DNA of 64,000 nt from positions 101,074,893 to 101,138,892 of the forward strand of contig CM077594.1 of the NCBI GenBank assembly GCA_039654915.1, given 5' to 3'. Position 1 is the first letter of the stretch; the number at the start of each line of letters is the position of its first letter. Origin of the DNA: Aquilaria yunnanensis. Lineage: Eukaryota; Streptophyta; Magnoliopsida; Malvales; Thymelaeaceae. Shown here piece by piece: positions 1-12,965 of the stretch. The notes beneath the pieces were generated by a model that worked only from the letters and a program-made list of their open reading frames with translations, did not search any database and was not told the DNA's origin. Both the position numbers and the translations under genes were made by a program.

Positions 1-1200
1 TTTGTTTTTTGAGTTCGTTTCTAGTTTATTTGGAATACAAATTTGGAAGTTGATGGCCGAGGAGGCTGAGAAGAGATTTACTTGTAACTTACAAACTTCT
101 AGAAAGTGGTAAAGAAATAAAGTGACCGGTTTCTATTTTCCTTTGTTTTTTCTTTTCATTCTTATAGGAATCTTTGTTTTTTCTTTTCATTCTTATAGGA
201 ATCACAAGGAAACATGTGAAGGGATATTGACATTAACCAAGTATTGTAAAAATCAAAATAGAATAAAAAAGAGAGAACCCAGAAAAAAAATAAACAGATA
301 AAATGAAGAGTTTGTTATTGACTGTGGCGTGGAAATGGGTACACGAGTTGAAGATACAACCAAACCAAATTTGATGATGAGAGCCCAGCCGATTCAGTCC
401 CATTGCTAAATAGACACCAGAAGAGAGGAGGAAAACTCTCAATTTTTCCATTTTCCCAAACAATATCATTAAAAACTGGTTATTTGGGTTAAGTCTGGAA
501 ATTTCTTTTACTCATTAAACTGAAACCGGTAAAGAAGGCTTTTTACCCTTTCTTTATTTCTTTTATGTGACCTACGCAAGACGAGTCGTTTCTTTTACGC
601 AATACTGCACTACTAAACCTTCAATAATATTTTTTGTCCCCACCATTAGGCATAATAGCAAGGTAACTAAAGGAAGGTTTGGAATTCGAATCTGGCCTCC
701 ACCACTTTTCTCATATAATGTTAGTATTGTTAGTTCTATAGGTTTCCAATTCTTTAAAAAAAAAAAAAAGGCATTATATAATGCCAATATCTCCTTCAAC
801 ATTTCACTTAATTTTGAAATTGAAAAAACTTTTTCCTTCTTATTTGGGATGGATAACTAAACTTTGGATACCATACTTTGGTAAACGTCGTAAAGAAGGT
901 TGAGATAATTGAACAATATAAAAAATTTTGAAAACCTGAAACTTTTTGGTCATTGGCCTTCACAAACTGCCACTATTAGTCACCATCGTTGTAGCCAATG
1001 ATAAAAAAATTTCCAAATTATTAAAATGTTTCTACAATGCAATTCCTTTTGCTCTCCTCTACAACATTTACTAAAGTACAAAAGTCAAAATCTTAGTCTA
1101 TCACCACCAAATCATCACCAAAAACTTAATTTGAAACACAAATTTTAATATTTGTGGTCAAATTTATTTTTTAGACTCGCAGATTAATTCATATTCTAAA
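1..1200. other. AT-rich flank without a supported gene
   Basis: No gene is supported here. The open frames are short and show no domain or splice logic. A 31-bp direct duplication sits at about 141-203. The rest is AT-rich with homopolymer runs, for example an A run near 757-769. It probably belongs to the 5' intergenic space of the ETFQO gene. Confidence 0.6.
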
Positions 1201-1204
1201 TTTA

Positions 1205-1870
1205 TGCTTCCTCCATTCTATTTTAATTGAAATGTTTCTCTATGCACAATTTTTAAGGTTTTTATTTTTTGTCCCATTTTTTCCTGTTTTGCCCTTCGGT
1301 CCACTTCCTAGAAGCTTCCTGTTAATGCCTTTTTGCCCACCACTTGACACGTTAGCGAATCTTCTCCCCTCTCCGGCGAGCGTCTTCGATTTGCTGAGAG
1401 ATTCACTGGTTGATTTGCTATCGACCGTCTTCAATTAGCTAAGAGATTCACCAGTCAAGCGTCCTCAATTTGCTGAGGGATTCACTAATCAATTCGCCAA
1501 GAAATTCCCCTCTCCGGCGAGCATCGTTTATTTACTGAGAGATTTACCGTCGATTCACCACCATTTCATTGTCGATTTGCCGAGACATTCATTGGGAGAT
1601 TCATGGTGATTATGTCTTCGATTCACCAATTTGCTATAGATGAGTAAGAGCAGATCAATTTGCCAATTTGCTGATTCCCTTTCGGGCAAATGGTGGCTGT
1701 TGTATAGGGGAGGGGTGAGAGGTGAGGAAGAGCAAAGAGATGAGGAAAAGATTATAAGGGTAAAATAGTAAATTGAACATAAAAGGTTACTAAAATTAGG
1801 AAACATTTCAACTGTTTTTGGACAACCCAACAAATAAAACATTATACTCTTTTTGGGACATAGAGAGTAC
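1205..1870. mobile_element. Probable small TIR DNA transposon (MITE-like)
   Basis: The left edge (CTCCATTCTATTTTAATTGA, then AAATGTTTC) is repeated in inverted, diverged form at the right edge, where AGGAAACATTTCAACTG and a run ending in TCTCTATGTCCC (read on the minus strand) occur. Between the edges lies a C/T-rich tract with repeated short phrases around GATTCACC and CTCTCCGGCGAGC (1375-1560). No transposase frame is visible, so it would be non-autonomous. The ends and target duplication are not resolved. It lies about 360 bp upstream of the ETFQO start codon and may contribute to that promoter region. Confidence 0.45.
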
Positions 1871-2227
1871 CATTTTAATGATAGTACGGACTAAGGACAA
1901 ATGATGCAATATTAATGATAGTTTAAGGATGAATAAGCGACAAATGATAGTTTAAGAATAAATAGGTAATATAGATCATAATTTAGGGACATTTGATGTA
2001 ATTTTCCCATTAATTGATCACAGAATCAATTTCTGGAATATCTTTTAACCCAGACGAGATTGGCTTGGCACGTCAGTTCCAGTTCCAGCTGAGCGTGTTC
2101 TTCCAGTACATATGGAAGCGTGCTCCTTCTTCTTCCGATTCCCTATTCAACCGCGAATTACCCGAGAGGTCACCCACCCTTACTGAGACCCTCTGTGTGA
2201 TCATCCATTATCATCTCCTCCTCAACT

Positions 2228-5200
2228 ATGGACAGGTTTATCTCAAAATCAACTCGTCTCAGGAGCTCAGCTCTTAATCCTCACTTCACCACTTCAATGT
2301 CTCGTTCTCTCTTCAGTGTTATCTGTTCTCAAGAAAATCCCACGAATCCATGGCCAATCCCATTTCATCCTATCACTGGAAATTCATCATCTTTAGGCTT
2401 CGGGACTCGTCTTAATCGTTTTTTCTCATCTGGGTGTCCGCCAAACCGGGCTGACGAAGGGAACTTTAGAGTGAATGGTAATTGGTTTGGGAAGTTGCGG
2501 TTCTTTGTTGGTCAAGGAAGGTGTTTTAGTAGTGAACTGGAACGAGAGTCCCTTCAGTACGATGTCGTAATCGTCGGCGCGGGGCCAGCTGGGCTGTCTG
2601 CAGCGATAAGGCTTAAGCAACTGTGCCGTGAAAAGAACATTGATTTATCGGTGTGCGTGGTGGAGAAAGGCGCAGAAATAGGTATGTTTCGCTTTGCTTT
2701 TGCTCAGTTGCTATATTCCAGCTTAATGGTCGTGTTATTTTCTTTGTTCCAAACTGCTTACTTGTCATGATTTAGGTGCTCACATTCTATCGGGAAATGT
2801 TTTTGAGCCGCGGGCCTTGAATGAGCTTCTTCCCAATTGGAAACAAGAGGAGGTGCCTTTTTCTTTTTTCGTCTCACTTCTTGTTTACTCCCTCATTTCG
2901 CTGCATGATGTGGTTGCTTCGAGAAGATTTTAGTATGAATATTTGTAGCTTCCTGTCAAGACATGATTTATGTACTTGATAGAGTTGGTTATTCGTTCAC
3001 CTGAGGAGTTGCATTGTTGCTTGGTCCTAAGACTGTTGAAATGAGTAAGAGTTGATTTTCCCATTTTTCTTTGGATTCTAGTCCATGACATAAATGAACA
3101 GCAGGCGAGCTTGTTATTAGTAATAACAACACCCATGGTAATTGAAGAGTTGAAGAGAGCTCATGTAATGGATCGATTGCATGGATATTTGGTAGTATTA
3201 AGTATATTTCACTACTCTGGAACTTAAAGTTCAAAACTAAGTCTTGAATTCAAGTTGACTAAATATGGTTGTCATTTATTGAGCCACTTGGGAGCATCTA
3301 CTCGCTAGATACTAATCAGATAAGTGAAGTTACTCTTATTTTTTAACTAGAATTTGCAGTCACTATGTGTGAACAGATTGCGAATATCAATAGCAGCAGA
3401 TTTCATCCTAAACATTTTTCTTGCTGTCCTGGCCATTATATGTGCAGGCACCGATTAGTGTTCCTGTTTCTTCTGATATGTTTTGGCTTCTAACAAAGAA
3501 TCGTGCAATTTCACTTCCATCTCCCTTTGATAATAAAGGAAACTATGTTATAAGGTACTTTTTGTGGTTGTTATGTTAGCAATATTTGATCACAGAAGCA
3601 GATAGAGAAATAATTAAGATATTATTGCCTATTTATTCTAATTAGGAAACTTAAGTGATCAGTTATTTCCCAGATAAATGTTTTTACTAGGTAGAATTGG
3701 AAAAAGATCTGGTAAGTGATTTATGTGCTGTTTTCTGGTTCGATGCAGTTTAAGTCAGCTAGTCAGATGGATGGGAGTGAAAGCTGAAGAACTAGGGGTA
3801 GAAATATATCCAGGATTTGCTGCTAGTGAGGTGCTGTTTGTATCTCACTTGCTCTTAACAGTGTTCTCTGAATATCTTAATGACAAGTATTTTCATTGTC
3901 AGATATTGTATGACGCAGACAACAAGGTCATTGGGATTGGAACCAATGACGTGGGAATTGCAAAGGATGGTTCTAAGAAAGAGAATTTCCAGCGTGGTGT
4001 AGAATTGAAAGGTCTCTCTCTCTCTCTCTCGTATTATGCAATCTGTATCAGCCCTCTAAGTAGTGTCAATCTAATTTAATCCATTTCATTTCTTTGGGGA
4101 CAACTAGGGGTACTCTTTTAGATCATCCTTAACCCCCTGAACTGGCAACACTCTTTGGGCCCTCTTGGTAGATTAATTCTTATATTTGATGTGCTAACTC
4201 ATGTAGGAGGCTGTGCAATGTCTTCATGATGTTGAAATCTGGGAATAATTTCTCTTGTGCTAGGATATAAGATAGTTTTAGTTTTCTTCACCTGTGAGGA
4301 ACTAGAGGAATTATGAGGGAGTGAATGGCTCTTCAATCATCGTAAAGCACAAATGAATGAAAGCTCTTTTGCTTTGGGTTATAAACTGTCATTTCAGTTA
4401 TGACATATCGCTTTTGAATTTTTGGTGTTGCTCTTGTGCATAGTTCTTTTGTGAATGGATTTGCAACTCCTTGGTGCTTCTTAGTTAAACATTTTTTTTA
4501 TATTGAAAATATGGAAGTTGCTGTTGGTTCATTAGTTGTCTTCAAAGATAATATCAAGCGGTGAGGGTCCCATCTCCTCATAATATATATATCAAACAAG
4601 ACATCCATGTATTGTCATCAAAGATGCATCTCTATATGATTAAAGAAAACAAATATACAATCACAATGCCCATGCCACAATTGTTGCTAAATTGCATTTG
4701 CAAGTTGCTGAGCGTCCTTTTGGGTTTTTGAGTCAATAAGAATGTGCCTAGTTACATCCTAATTTGCAGGTCGTATAACACTTCTAGCTGAAGGATGTCG
4801 AGGATCATTGTCAGAGGTTTGAAACATTGACTTTGTTGCTATTGTGGCTGATTGTGACATACTCAATGAGCTTGATCTGTCCTAACAGTGCCCAGCTTGT
4901 TCGGATTTTTCATAAGCAGAAAGTGTTAAAAAGGTTCAAGCTCAGGGAGAAGTCACAGGCTCAGCATCAAACATATGCATTAGGAATCAAAGAGGTAATT
5001 TAATCCTTATGGAAGTAACATTTCAGAATTTTCAATGCGGTTTTGGTTTTATTTCAGACATCTTTTCTTTGCTAAAGTATTTATGTACCTTATCCCCTTT
5101 GGAGTTCAGATAATAATTATTGATGTAGACTTCATTTATTGGCTGCTCCAGATAGTGGTTCCTGAAATGATGAAAGTAAGCATCAGGAACCATTTGTTCT

Positions 5201-8200
5201 AACTTTAACAGCTGTTTTGTTGATTTAAACAGGTCTGGGAAATTGATCAGAGCAGGCATCAGCCTGGTACAGTTCTTCACACACTGGGTTGGCCCTTGGA
5301 TCACAATACATATGGAGGTTCATTTGTGTACCACATGAAAGATAGACAGGTAAGATACTTGGATTGAGTTCTGGTTTATGTAGTTCTATATGTTTTAGAG
5401 CATTCTAATGATGGTTATTCTTCATTATATACTTTTATCTGTTGAAGAGCTGATTTTAATTCATGTCTTCTCTTCTTTCTGTTTGACCATACAGATTTCA
5501 ATTGGTCTTGTAGTAGCTCTGAATTATCAGAACCCGCACTTGAGTCCATATGAAGAATTCCAGGCATATCAATCTCTCTCTCTCTCTCTCTCTCTCTCGT
5601 GCACTTTAAGGATATAAATATTATTCCTGATTCAATTGGTTCATTATTAAGGCGTAGGTGATAGGAATGTCCGTTTAGGGCGAGCCTGGTACAGTCGTAA
5701 GGTTGCTCTGTTGCAACTTAGGGCCATGGGTTTGAGTTGTGGGTACATTGTCCCTCAGAAATTGTGCAAATGCTGCATTTGATAGATGACCTTCCCTCTT
5801 TCCTTTCAAGGCGAGGGGCCTTCTGCACTTTTGAGTGCCCTTTTTTCTTTTTTATTTATGAATTTCTTGTTCTGACATGTGGTCTCCAGTCTCTTAGGCT
5901 AATTACACCTGCTCGGAGCTGACACACAATTTCAATGCACCAGGAAAAGGAATAAGAAATCCACCTTAAAACACTTGAATAATTTAAATACATTTGGAAG
6001 TTTTGCTGACTACTGCCTTTGGGTCTTATTCATTTCCTAAAGTTTGATGTATAAATACATCTAATGTGAAGCCTGAGCATTTCCATCTTACTTGTACATG
6101 GTTCTCTGACAGAAACTCAAACATCACCCCTGTATCAAACCCCTCTTGGAAGGTGGAACAGTGCTTGAATATGGGGCACGCACCTTAAATGAAGGTGGTT
6201 TTCAAGTAAGTTGAGTCATGTCGTATGTTTTAACTTTAGTAAGTATGTATGTTGATTGAATGCTGTTCTTTTATTGTTAAGCATCAGAAATGTCCAAATC
6301 AAGTGCAGACTAATTCTTGAACAAATTTTTGTCACATAGCTGATACAGTGCACTTCGTAATAGTAGATTAAGTCGAAGGTGATTACCTAATTGATACTTC
6401 TGTGGTCAAATGATGGTTAGCTGTTTCTGTCTGCCTATATTATGTCATTGTGTATCTGAATATGATGCTAGTTACATTTCAGTCTATTCCATATCCAGTT
6501 TTCCCCGGAGGAGCGATTATTGGATGCTCAGCTGGCTTTTTAAACGTGCCAAAGATAAAGGGCACTCATACTGCCATGAAATCAGGTATCTAAGTTGTAG
6601 TACAGGGTTCTGCATATATCTGTTATATGAAAGCTTAGCCATCCTAGTGTGGATTGACAACAATACTATTTCTTTTTTTTTTATTTTGGATTGAATGCAG
6701 AGCTAGTTACATTTAGCAGGAAATAGAATTTGTTTTTGGTCTTCAATTACTTGACTGTGATGCTATCCCACTATGATTTACTTTGTGTCCCACTCAGCAT
6801 TTCTGATCTATACTTTTCAGTAAAAACCAATGACGTCAAATCTGGTCTGCTGATTCATTTCATTGCTGAAATTGGAATTTCATTTAACCAACTTGCCATG
6901 TTATCCTTTCCCTTTATTCCCAGAGGAGCGTGGGGGGAAGGGACATGTGTGGAAGTACTTTTTTTTTTCGCTTTCAACTGAAATCACCCTGAAATTTCTG
7001 TTCCTGTTCCTTACAGGAATGTTAGCAGCAGAAGCTGCTTTTGGTACACTTAATGAAGGTTTGGATTTGGAAATCTACGGGGATTTATTGAGGAATTCAT
7101 GGGTGTGGAAAGAACTACAGAAAGCTAGGAACTATCGCCCTGTTAGTAAAGCTACTCAGTTCCTTGTCTTTGATTTAACACAGCTCCTATCATAGTATGT
7201 TGAGGCCTAGTGGCTTGCTGATTAGTGTGTAGTTGAAGATAAATCACTCAATGCCAGATTCTCATATTTGTTGCTGCCCATACTTATTTTCCACATTCTT
7301 TGGAGTACCATTTTATTTTATGGAAGTTGGATGTTTAGCAATCCGCCAAACTGCTGATTGTATAGCAATCTTGAAATGAGATAAATGTTGGGCACTCAAA
7401 CTGTGACTGTCATCTGGTTAGATTGTTACATTTATTTACTTGGATTGTCTTTTAACCTTTTGCAGGCATTTGAGTATGGGCTTATGCCTGGCCTCGCTAT
7501 CAGCGCGCTTGAACAGTAAGGCAACAGTTCTTTCAAGATTTATAGCATTTAATTACTGCCATCCATAAATTATAGGTAGTTTTATTATCTATTCATCACT
7601 GACAAGATTTGCTTACTGCAAACATGTGACAGCTATATACTGAGAGGAAGGTTCCCCATCACGCTGAAGCATGGGAAGCCAGATCATGAAGCAACCACTG
7701 TAAGCAAATCAACTTTAAATTTTATGATTGGATGTCTAAATGTTGTAAAAAATGAGGATATTTATAGTGTTGTACGTTGGATCTGGATACTTTATGCAGT
7801 CAATAACACCAGTTTGTTTCAGGACTGCTTCAAATGAACCTCATTACAATTTTGGAATGATACTTCCAATCTACCTGAACTTGCAGAGAACTAATTTTTA
7901 TCAATTTATGATATACGCGTTGCTTCTGAAGGAACTTACATCAGTCCCTTGCAACACAGGTTGCAAAGTTGCATTCTCCGATTCAGTATCCGAAACCTGA
8001 TGGCATATTGTCGTTTGATTTACTAACCTCTCTGCACAGGTATCTGGTATCTGTCCACACGATTATTTACCCTTAGCTTCTAGTTTCTAGGGGATCTTGC
8101 TTGACCTGCAATATTCAGGATCGAACTTAAAAACATGAAAGCAGGATCTTTCCTATCACAACAGATTCATAAATGGACATGTTTGGAGTCTTGAATGCAT

Positions 8201-8822
8201 GGTATCTTTTGACGATGAGTTTGTTAGGATGTCATGTACTACTCTTGTTAGGTCTAGTTGCTGAGGATGACAAGCGAGTAAAAACTGGACAGTGTTCTAT
8301 TATTTGTTTCAGTTACTTTCTCTTTGATGATCGGCATTCCCATTTTCAGGAGCAATACAAATCATGAACATGACCAACCAGCTCACCTCCGGCTGAGGGA
8401 TCCTAAGATTCCGGAGGTTGTGAACTTGCCACAATATGCTGGGCCAGAGTCCCGATATTGTCCTGCCCGTGTATACGAGTATATGTTCTCTGAACCTGTC
8501 TTCTATTACATTAAGTTGTCTGAAAACATAGACTTACATCTTTTCTGGTTCAACTGAAGGTATGTCCCAGATGAGGGAGGAGAGCTAAAACTACATATCA
8601 ATGCTCAAAATTGCTTGCACTGTAAGGTAAGGCCCTGGCTGAAACTCGTGATGGTTCATGGAAGTCGAAATCTGTTCCAAGTCTTGTCTACATTGAAGAG
8701 CAAAGTGTGACCAACTTTTACTGCCGTATAATTTCCAGGCTTGCGATATCAAAGATCCAACACAAAACATAGAATGGACGGTACCAGAAGGAGGGGGTGG
8801 CCCTGGCTATACAATTATGTAG
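2228..8822 (+). CDS. ETFQO: Electron-transfer flavoprotein:ubiquinone oxidoreductase, mitochondrial (18 exons)
   Basis: This enzyme passes electrons from reduced electron-transfer flavoprotein to ubiquinone in the inner mitochondrial membrane during branched-chain amino acid and lysine breakdown. My exon model is 2228-2681, 2776-2852, 3448-3554, 3749-3830, 3903-4011, 4770-4816, 4920-4994, 5233-5349, 5495-5563, 6113-6205, 6483-6585, 7017-7141, 7466-7515, 7633-7699, 7960-8039, 8350-8478, 8560-8626 and 8739-8822. The exons total 1935 nt and encode 644 aa, close to the usual plant length. Residues 1-105 are Arg/Ser-rich, as expected of a mitochondrial presequence. The FAD-binding motif GAGPAG is at 117-122. 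The C-terminal [4Fe-4S] ligands are C589, C613, C616 and C619, followed by the family signature EGGGGP near the end. The ATG at 2228 begins the presequence; a second Met at residue 24 is an alternative. No frame damage is seen. One intron uses a GC donor. Confidence 0.95.
5564..6112 (+). other. GC-AG intron of the ETFQO gene
   Basis: Exon 9 must end after codon CAG at 5563, because the next coding stretch (KLKHHPC) begins at 6113 in the same frame after an AG. The intron therefore begins CAG|GCATATC. This is a GC rather than GT donor, a known minor splice class in plants. A CT microsatellite at about 5571-5598 follows immediately and a SINE lies within the intron. Confidence 0.75.
5650..5852 (+). 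mobile_element. tRNA-derived SINE in an ETFQO intron
   Basis: The segment has a tRNA-like head. A polymerase III A-box-like stretch (GCCTGGTACAGTCGTAAGG) lies near 5683, and a B-box-like GGGTTTGAGTTGTGG lies near 5727. A non-tRNA body follows, ending in a T-rich tail near 5840-5860. This layout and wording fit the plant Au-type SINE group. Target duplications are not resolved, so the edges are approximate. It is inserted in the sense orientation of the host gene. Confidence 0.65.
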
Positions 8823-8896
8823 ACGGACGTGACGTCGAGTGCCTTTCTTCATTGCCTCGGAGCCATTTCTGTACAAAATCACCATCAGTTTCCTGG

Positions 8897-8945
8897 AATA
8901 AATGTAATGCCAAGCAGATAAAAGACACCTTTTTTATGGAATAAA
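8897..8945 (+). terminator. Candidate polyadenylation signals of ETFQO
   Basis: Two AATAAA hexamers, at 8897-8902 and 8940-8945, lie 75-120 nt downstream of the ETFQO stop codon. They are the likely near-upstream elements for 3' end formation. Confidence 0.5.
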
Positions 8946-8949
8946 ACAC

Positions 8950-10860
8950 ACCTTTGTGATCTCATTGAAAAAAAAAACAATTTTATTATTCCGGAGCGGC
9001 GCCAGAACTCCATGCATAACTGTCCTTTGCTGATGCAGATGCCTCAAAATTAGATTCGTCTTTTTGAGCAATATGAACATGAACTACGTGAAGTAGCCAA
9101 TTGCAATTGAATTTCAGGCTGCGTATTGACATTTCCTGTTATAATGGTGGACGAAATCTACTTATAAACTACTACTGTACTATGAAATAATAATCAAAGT
9201 TGTTACGATCTCGATTTAAATTTTAGGATTGCACAATTCTACAATTCAATATTATAAAATCTTGTCAGAAAATAATAAGATCAGTGATATAATAGGATTA
9301 GGTAGGATTTCGATTAAGATCTTAAGATCGGTAAATCTTTCGAACCTATTCATCCTACTTGGTATTGACTTTTGTTGGTTACATCTGTATTTTAGTCTAA
9401 ATTAGAAAATTTAAGTGATTGGGTTTTTATTGCCCAAGTTTGACTATCAAGCCAGTGGTTATATGACTTGAATTGTGAAGTAAACTCAAAAAGAAAAAGA
9501 GCTCGTCTTTCTCTCATTCAGGAAACAACTCGACATTTCCATAAGTTTACTATTATTGTATTAGTTATGTTTGTTTACGAAGTTTTTTTAGACTTATGTT
9601 GGTTATTATATTAGTTATATTGATGTATGTTTTACTAGGGCTCTAACTGTATTTATACTATGACACTCATTGTGTTTGTATTATTGTTATGACACTTGAA
9701 TTTTATTTAGTTTATAATATAATTGGTGTTTTATATGAATTATTTTATTTATTACAAGGAATTTAATTTTTTAGTAGGATCTTACGATCTATAATCCGAT
9801 TTTATAATCCTAATCTTGTATCATGAAAAACGATCTTAGGTAAGATCCCGATCCTAGCAATCTTGATACTAATATTTATTAAAGAGCATGTTTGTTGTTG
9901 TAGTTTAATTGATCCGATAACATTTTACTTCGCTTTCAAGTTCAATTAGTCCCAAGCAAAACTAATATCATGAAATTTGTTAGCAAACATGCAAAGGAAA
10001 ATGGTCTAAACATTGTCTGAGATAAAATGAAAAAACAAATATGTCTCGTACTTATTGCAATAAATCATTTTGTGATTGTGAATAGGTTACTATGTAATTT
10101 TTAGGTAACAAAGTCCAAAGTTTAGTTGATATTTTTATGATAAAAGTAAAACGTGTGAAACTAGATGAAAATAGTTAAAAAGCATTATTGTAATTAATGC
10201 ATGATTTTTACTTTATTCGTTTAAAAAAAAAGTCAGAGCGCTAATTTTGAGGAACTAGTTGAATCCATCACGGACATGGATGGTCATGGAGATGAAGATG
10301 ATAACTGAAGTGATTAAAAGTTTGAGATTGGAGGACGAGAAACTCTGGGCAACAGTTAATATGTACAAAACAAAGGGCGAATCCTACCCTAGAGAACGGA
10401 CGCGTGGACTTAGGACTAACATTCTTCCTTCCACCGAAACAAGCAAGCCACAGTAATTATTTTAGCGGACGCTCTCTACTTTCAAAGGAACCTGGCGAAA
10501 CCCTTTCCGATCCGACGAACAAGTACAAGATCCAGGCAGTTTTGCCTCATCAATGGCACATCTGTTGAGGTTCCATTCGTGAAAGATTTTGGTATGCACT
10601 ATATATTTGTATGTATCATCCACCTATTCAAACAAACCACTTTGTCCACAACAAAGTGGCCAAATGGCTGTATGTTCGAACATCCTCCACCACAACTAGG
10701 GTTCAAATCATTATAGGCGCATTGTATGTGTGCATTGTATGTCACTCTTTGCTAAATTGTAGCTTGATGCTCTCTAAATTTTAAGAAGTAAACAGATCTT
10801 TCCCCAACTTTCCATGATAACTCTTTAATGTCATACTATACCTTGTACATGCTTTTGAGT
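8950..10860. other. Intergenic tract between ETFQO and the long-TIR element
   Basis: There is no supported gene. A possible inverted-repeat element spans about 9196-9880: GATCTCGAT and AGGATTG phrases on the left are answered by inverted GATCTTAG, GATCCCGATCCTAG and AATCTTG phrases on the right. The match is too diverged to define ends. The open frame at 10259-10456 shows no recognisable domain. Confidence 0.4.
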
Positions 10861-11313
10861 ATTAAAAAAAAACACTTAAATACCTATTGCTCTCCTGAAA
10901 TATAGTGACTCAGACAGTTTGCCCCTTGAACTATGAATTGGATCAACCCGAACGTTGAACTTTGAGAAAAGGGTCACTTTGGTCCTTTAACTTTGTAAAT
11001 CGGTCATGTGTCGTGCCGTGACATGTACTCTATCAGTTTTAGAACGTTACCAACGTCTAACTGCACAAACATTAAACATTAGGGGCAAACTTACTAAAGA
11101 ACATGAGCTCAAGGACTTAAAGTGTGATTAAGTGAAATTGAGTTGCTTTCACCGTTTACAAAACAAAAATGTGTTTAATCTTGGGTTTTGTTTCTTTGGC
11201 AACAATCAGAGGCCAAATAGGACTAGGCGAGTTAGGAGGCACACAACGAGGAGGTTGGATGTGGTTTGGTTCAGGGGTAATGCCTAGGAGACGCGAATTG
11301 CTTGGGTTTGAAT

Positions 11314-12036
11314 TAGGGGTGAGCATGGGTCGCGTTGGTTCGGTTTTATGGTGGAACCGAACCAACCCGAAATGGCCTCGGTTCTAAAAATTTTTTACCC
11401 AACCCAAAACCAAGAACCAAATAGAACCAGAACCATGGTTCTGGGTTTCTCGGTTCTGGTTCTCGGGTTTTTCAGTTTATACCATATACCTATAATAACA
11501 TCAAAATTCAATAAATCTACATCCATAATCAGTTCATAATCAGTTTTATGACATATTCAACATAATATACAATTAAATTAATATTTAAATATATGTACTT
11601 AGATACATTCAAAAGAGTTTAAAATGTTGTTCTTACAAAAATGGTTCAAAAAAGTTGCTTGTGGGGTATCTTTTATCTCAACTAGTTTACTTCATTTCAG
11701 TAATTCCAATATTGGTATGACATTCAATATGAAAAATTAAGCCTTTAAGACCATCTTCTTCAGTATCAAAATCTAAAATATGTTGATGTCATAAATTTTT
11801 AATTTTGCATGACTCAAATGAAAAAAATATCATAATTGTGTTGTAAAGAGTAGTCTGGAATGAAAGATCGAAAGCAAAATGACTTAGGAGTGGTGGGTCT
11901 ATGAAACAAAGTGATTTAAGTAAATATGGATAAATTTCGTAAATAATCTCACAACTTCCATATTATTTCAATTTGAAACATTAGTTTAAGAGTTTAATAT
12001 AAAAACACAAAATAACCATCATAATACTTCAAAGAA

Positions 12037-12073
<37 letters not shown>

Positions 12074-12311
12074 GATATATTAGTAATACTATAATTTTTA
12101 TTATATAATTATATATATATTTCGGGTTCGGTTCTACCTCGGGTTGGTTCCATATGGAACCAGAACCAACCCAAAAACCGTCGGTTCTCCTATATGTGGA
12201 ATCAACCCGAGAATCATGATCAATTTTTACCCAACCCAACCCAACCCAACCCAACCCAATGAGAGTGGTTCGGTTTTGGTTTCAGGTTTACCCAACCTAT
12301 GCTCACCCCTA
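11314..12311. mobile_element. Non-autonomous hAT-type element with 8-bp target duplication
   Basis: The element begins TAGGGGTGAGCATGGGT and ends with the inverted form (ATGCTCACCCCTA). It is bounded by an exact 8-bp duplication, GTTTGAAT, at 11306-11313 and 12312-12319. Subterminal GGTTCGGTT and CCAACCCGA motifs are repeated many times in both orientations at each end. An 8-bp target duplication with a T/CAGGGGTG-type terminus is typical of hAT elements. It is 998 bp long and has no transposase. It inserted into the larger TIR element, so it is the younger of the two. Confidence 0.8.
12041..12070. repeat. (GT)n microsatellite
   Basis: Fifteen uninterrupted GT units lie inside the hAT-type element. 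Confidence 0.95.
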
Positions 12312-12965
12312 GTTTGAATGGAGGTCCTAGAGGCAAAGGAAGTCACCGGAGGAGGCGAGGGGGCCCACAAATGAGGGGTGAAACACAAGCTTGGTGAGGG
12401 TGTACCGGTAATCAAAGGAAAGTGATAGTTAGGGCTTGGAGAGGAAGAGGGAATCGGCATAGAGGAAAATACATCGACATGTTTAGAGAAGTCATCGATG
12501 AATTTGCTGTCGACAATGCGATAAAAAAAGACGATCAAGGGCACGAATTGGCTGGGCCTGTTGGTAGCAATGAACAGAGGAGAAGAAAAGCAGCAGAGCA
12601 TTTGTTGGCTTGGCTCATCGAAGGTGATAAACAATGGCAAGCAGTGGTGAACGAAAAACCTTGCTTAAAAAATTTGAAAACTTTGCTTAAAAAATCTAAG
12701 AGCCGGAGATGATAGCTTGAATGTTAGAGATGAAAGATTATGGTGAAAATAAGAACAAATATAAATTTGAGACACTATTACATAGTTTTTCCGTTTCATA
12801 AATAGACAGACGTTAGGTCAGACGTTAAATATTTGAGTCAAAGGACCAAATTGACCATTTTCTCAAAGTTTAGGGTTCAAATTGATACGGTTCATAGTTT
12901 ATGGGGTTAACTGTCCGAGTTACTATAATTCAGGGGAGCAATAGGTATTTAGGCAAAAAAAAAAC

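Larger units (their letters stand above)
10868..12965. mobile_element. Long-TIR non-autonomous DNA transposon
   Basis: The outer ends are inverted copies of each other over more than 100 bp. The left end reads TAAATACCTATTGCTC, then CTGAA, TATAGT, ACTC and GACAGTT. The same order occurs on the minus strand from about 12955 leftwards, with GAGAAAA and TTTGGTCCTTT also shared. Both ends abut A-rich runs, so the target duplication (possibly 9 bp of A) cannot be called. The interior carries a nested hAT-type element at 11314-12311 and a G-rich stretch at 12320-12720 with no identifiable protein. The long TIRs and lack of transposase suggest a Mutator-like derivative, but the superfamily is uncertain. 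Confidence 0.6.

Noticed and set aside
12227..12640. A 137-codon minus-strand frame and a 96-codon plus-strand frame at the right side of the long-TIR element
   Set aside because: The minus frame begins in hAT terminal repeats and the plus frame runs across a G-rich transposon interior. Neither shows a domain.
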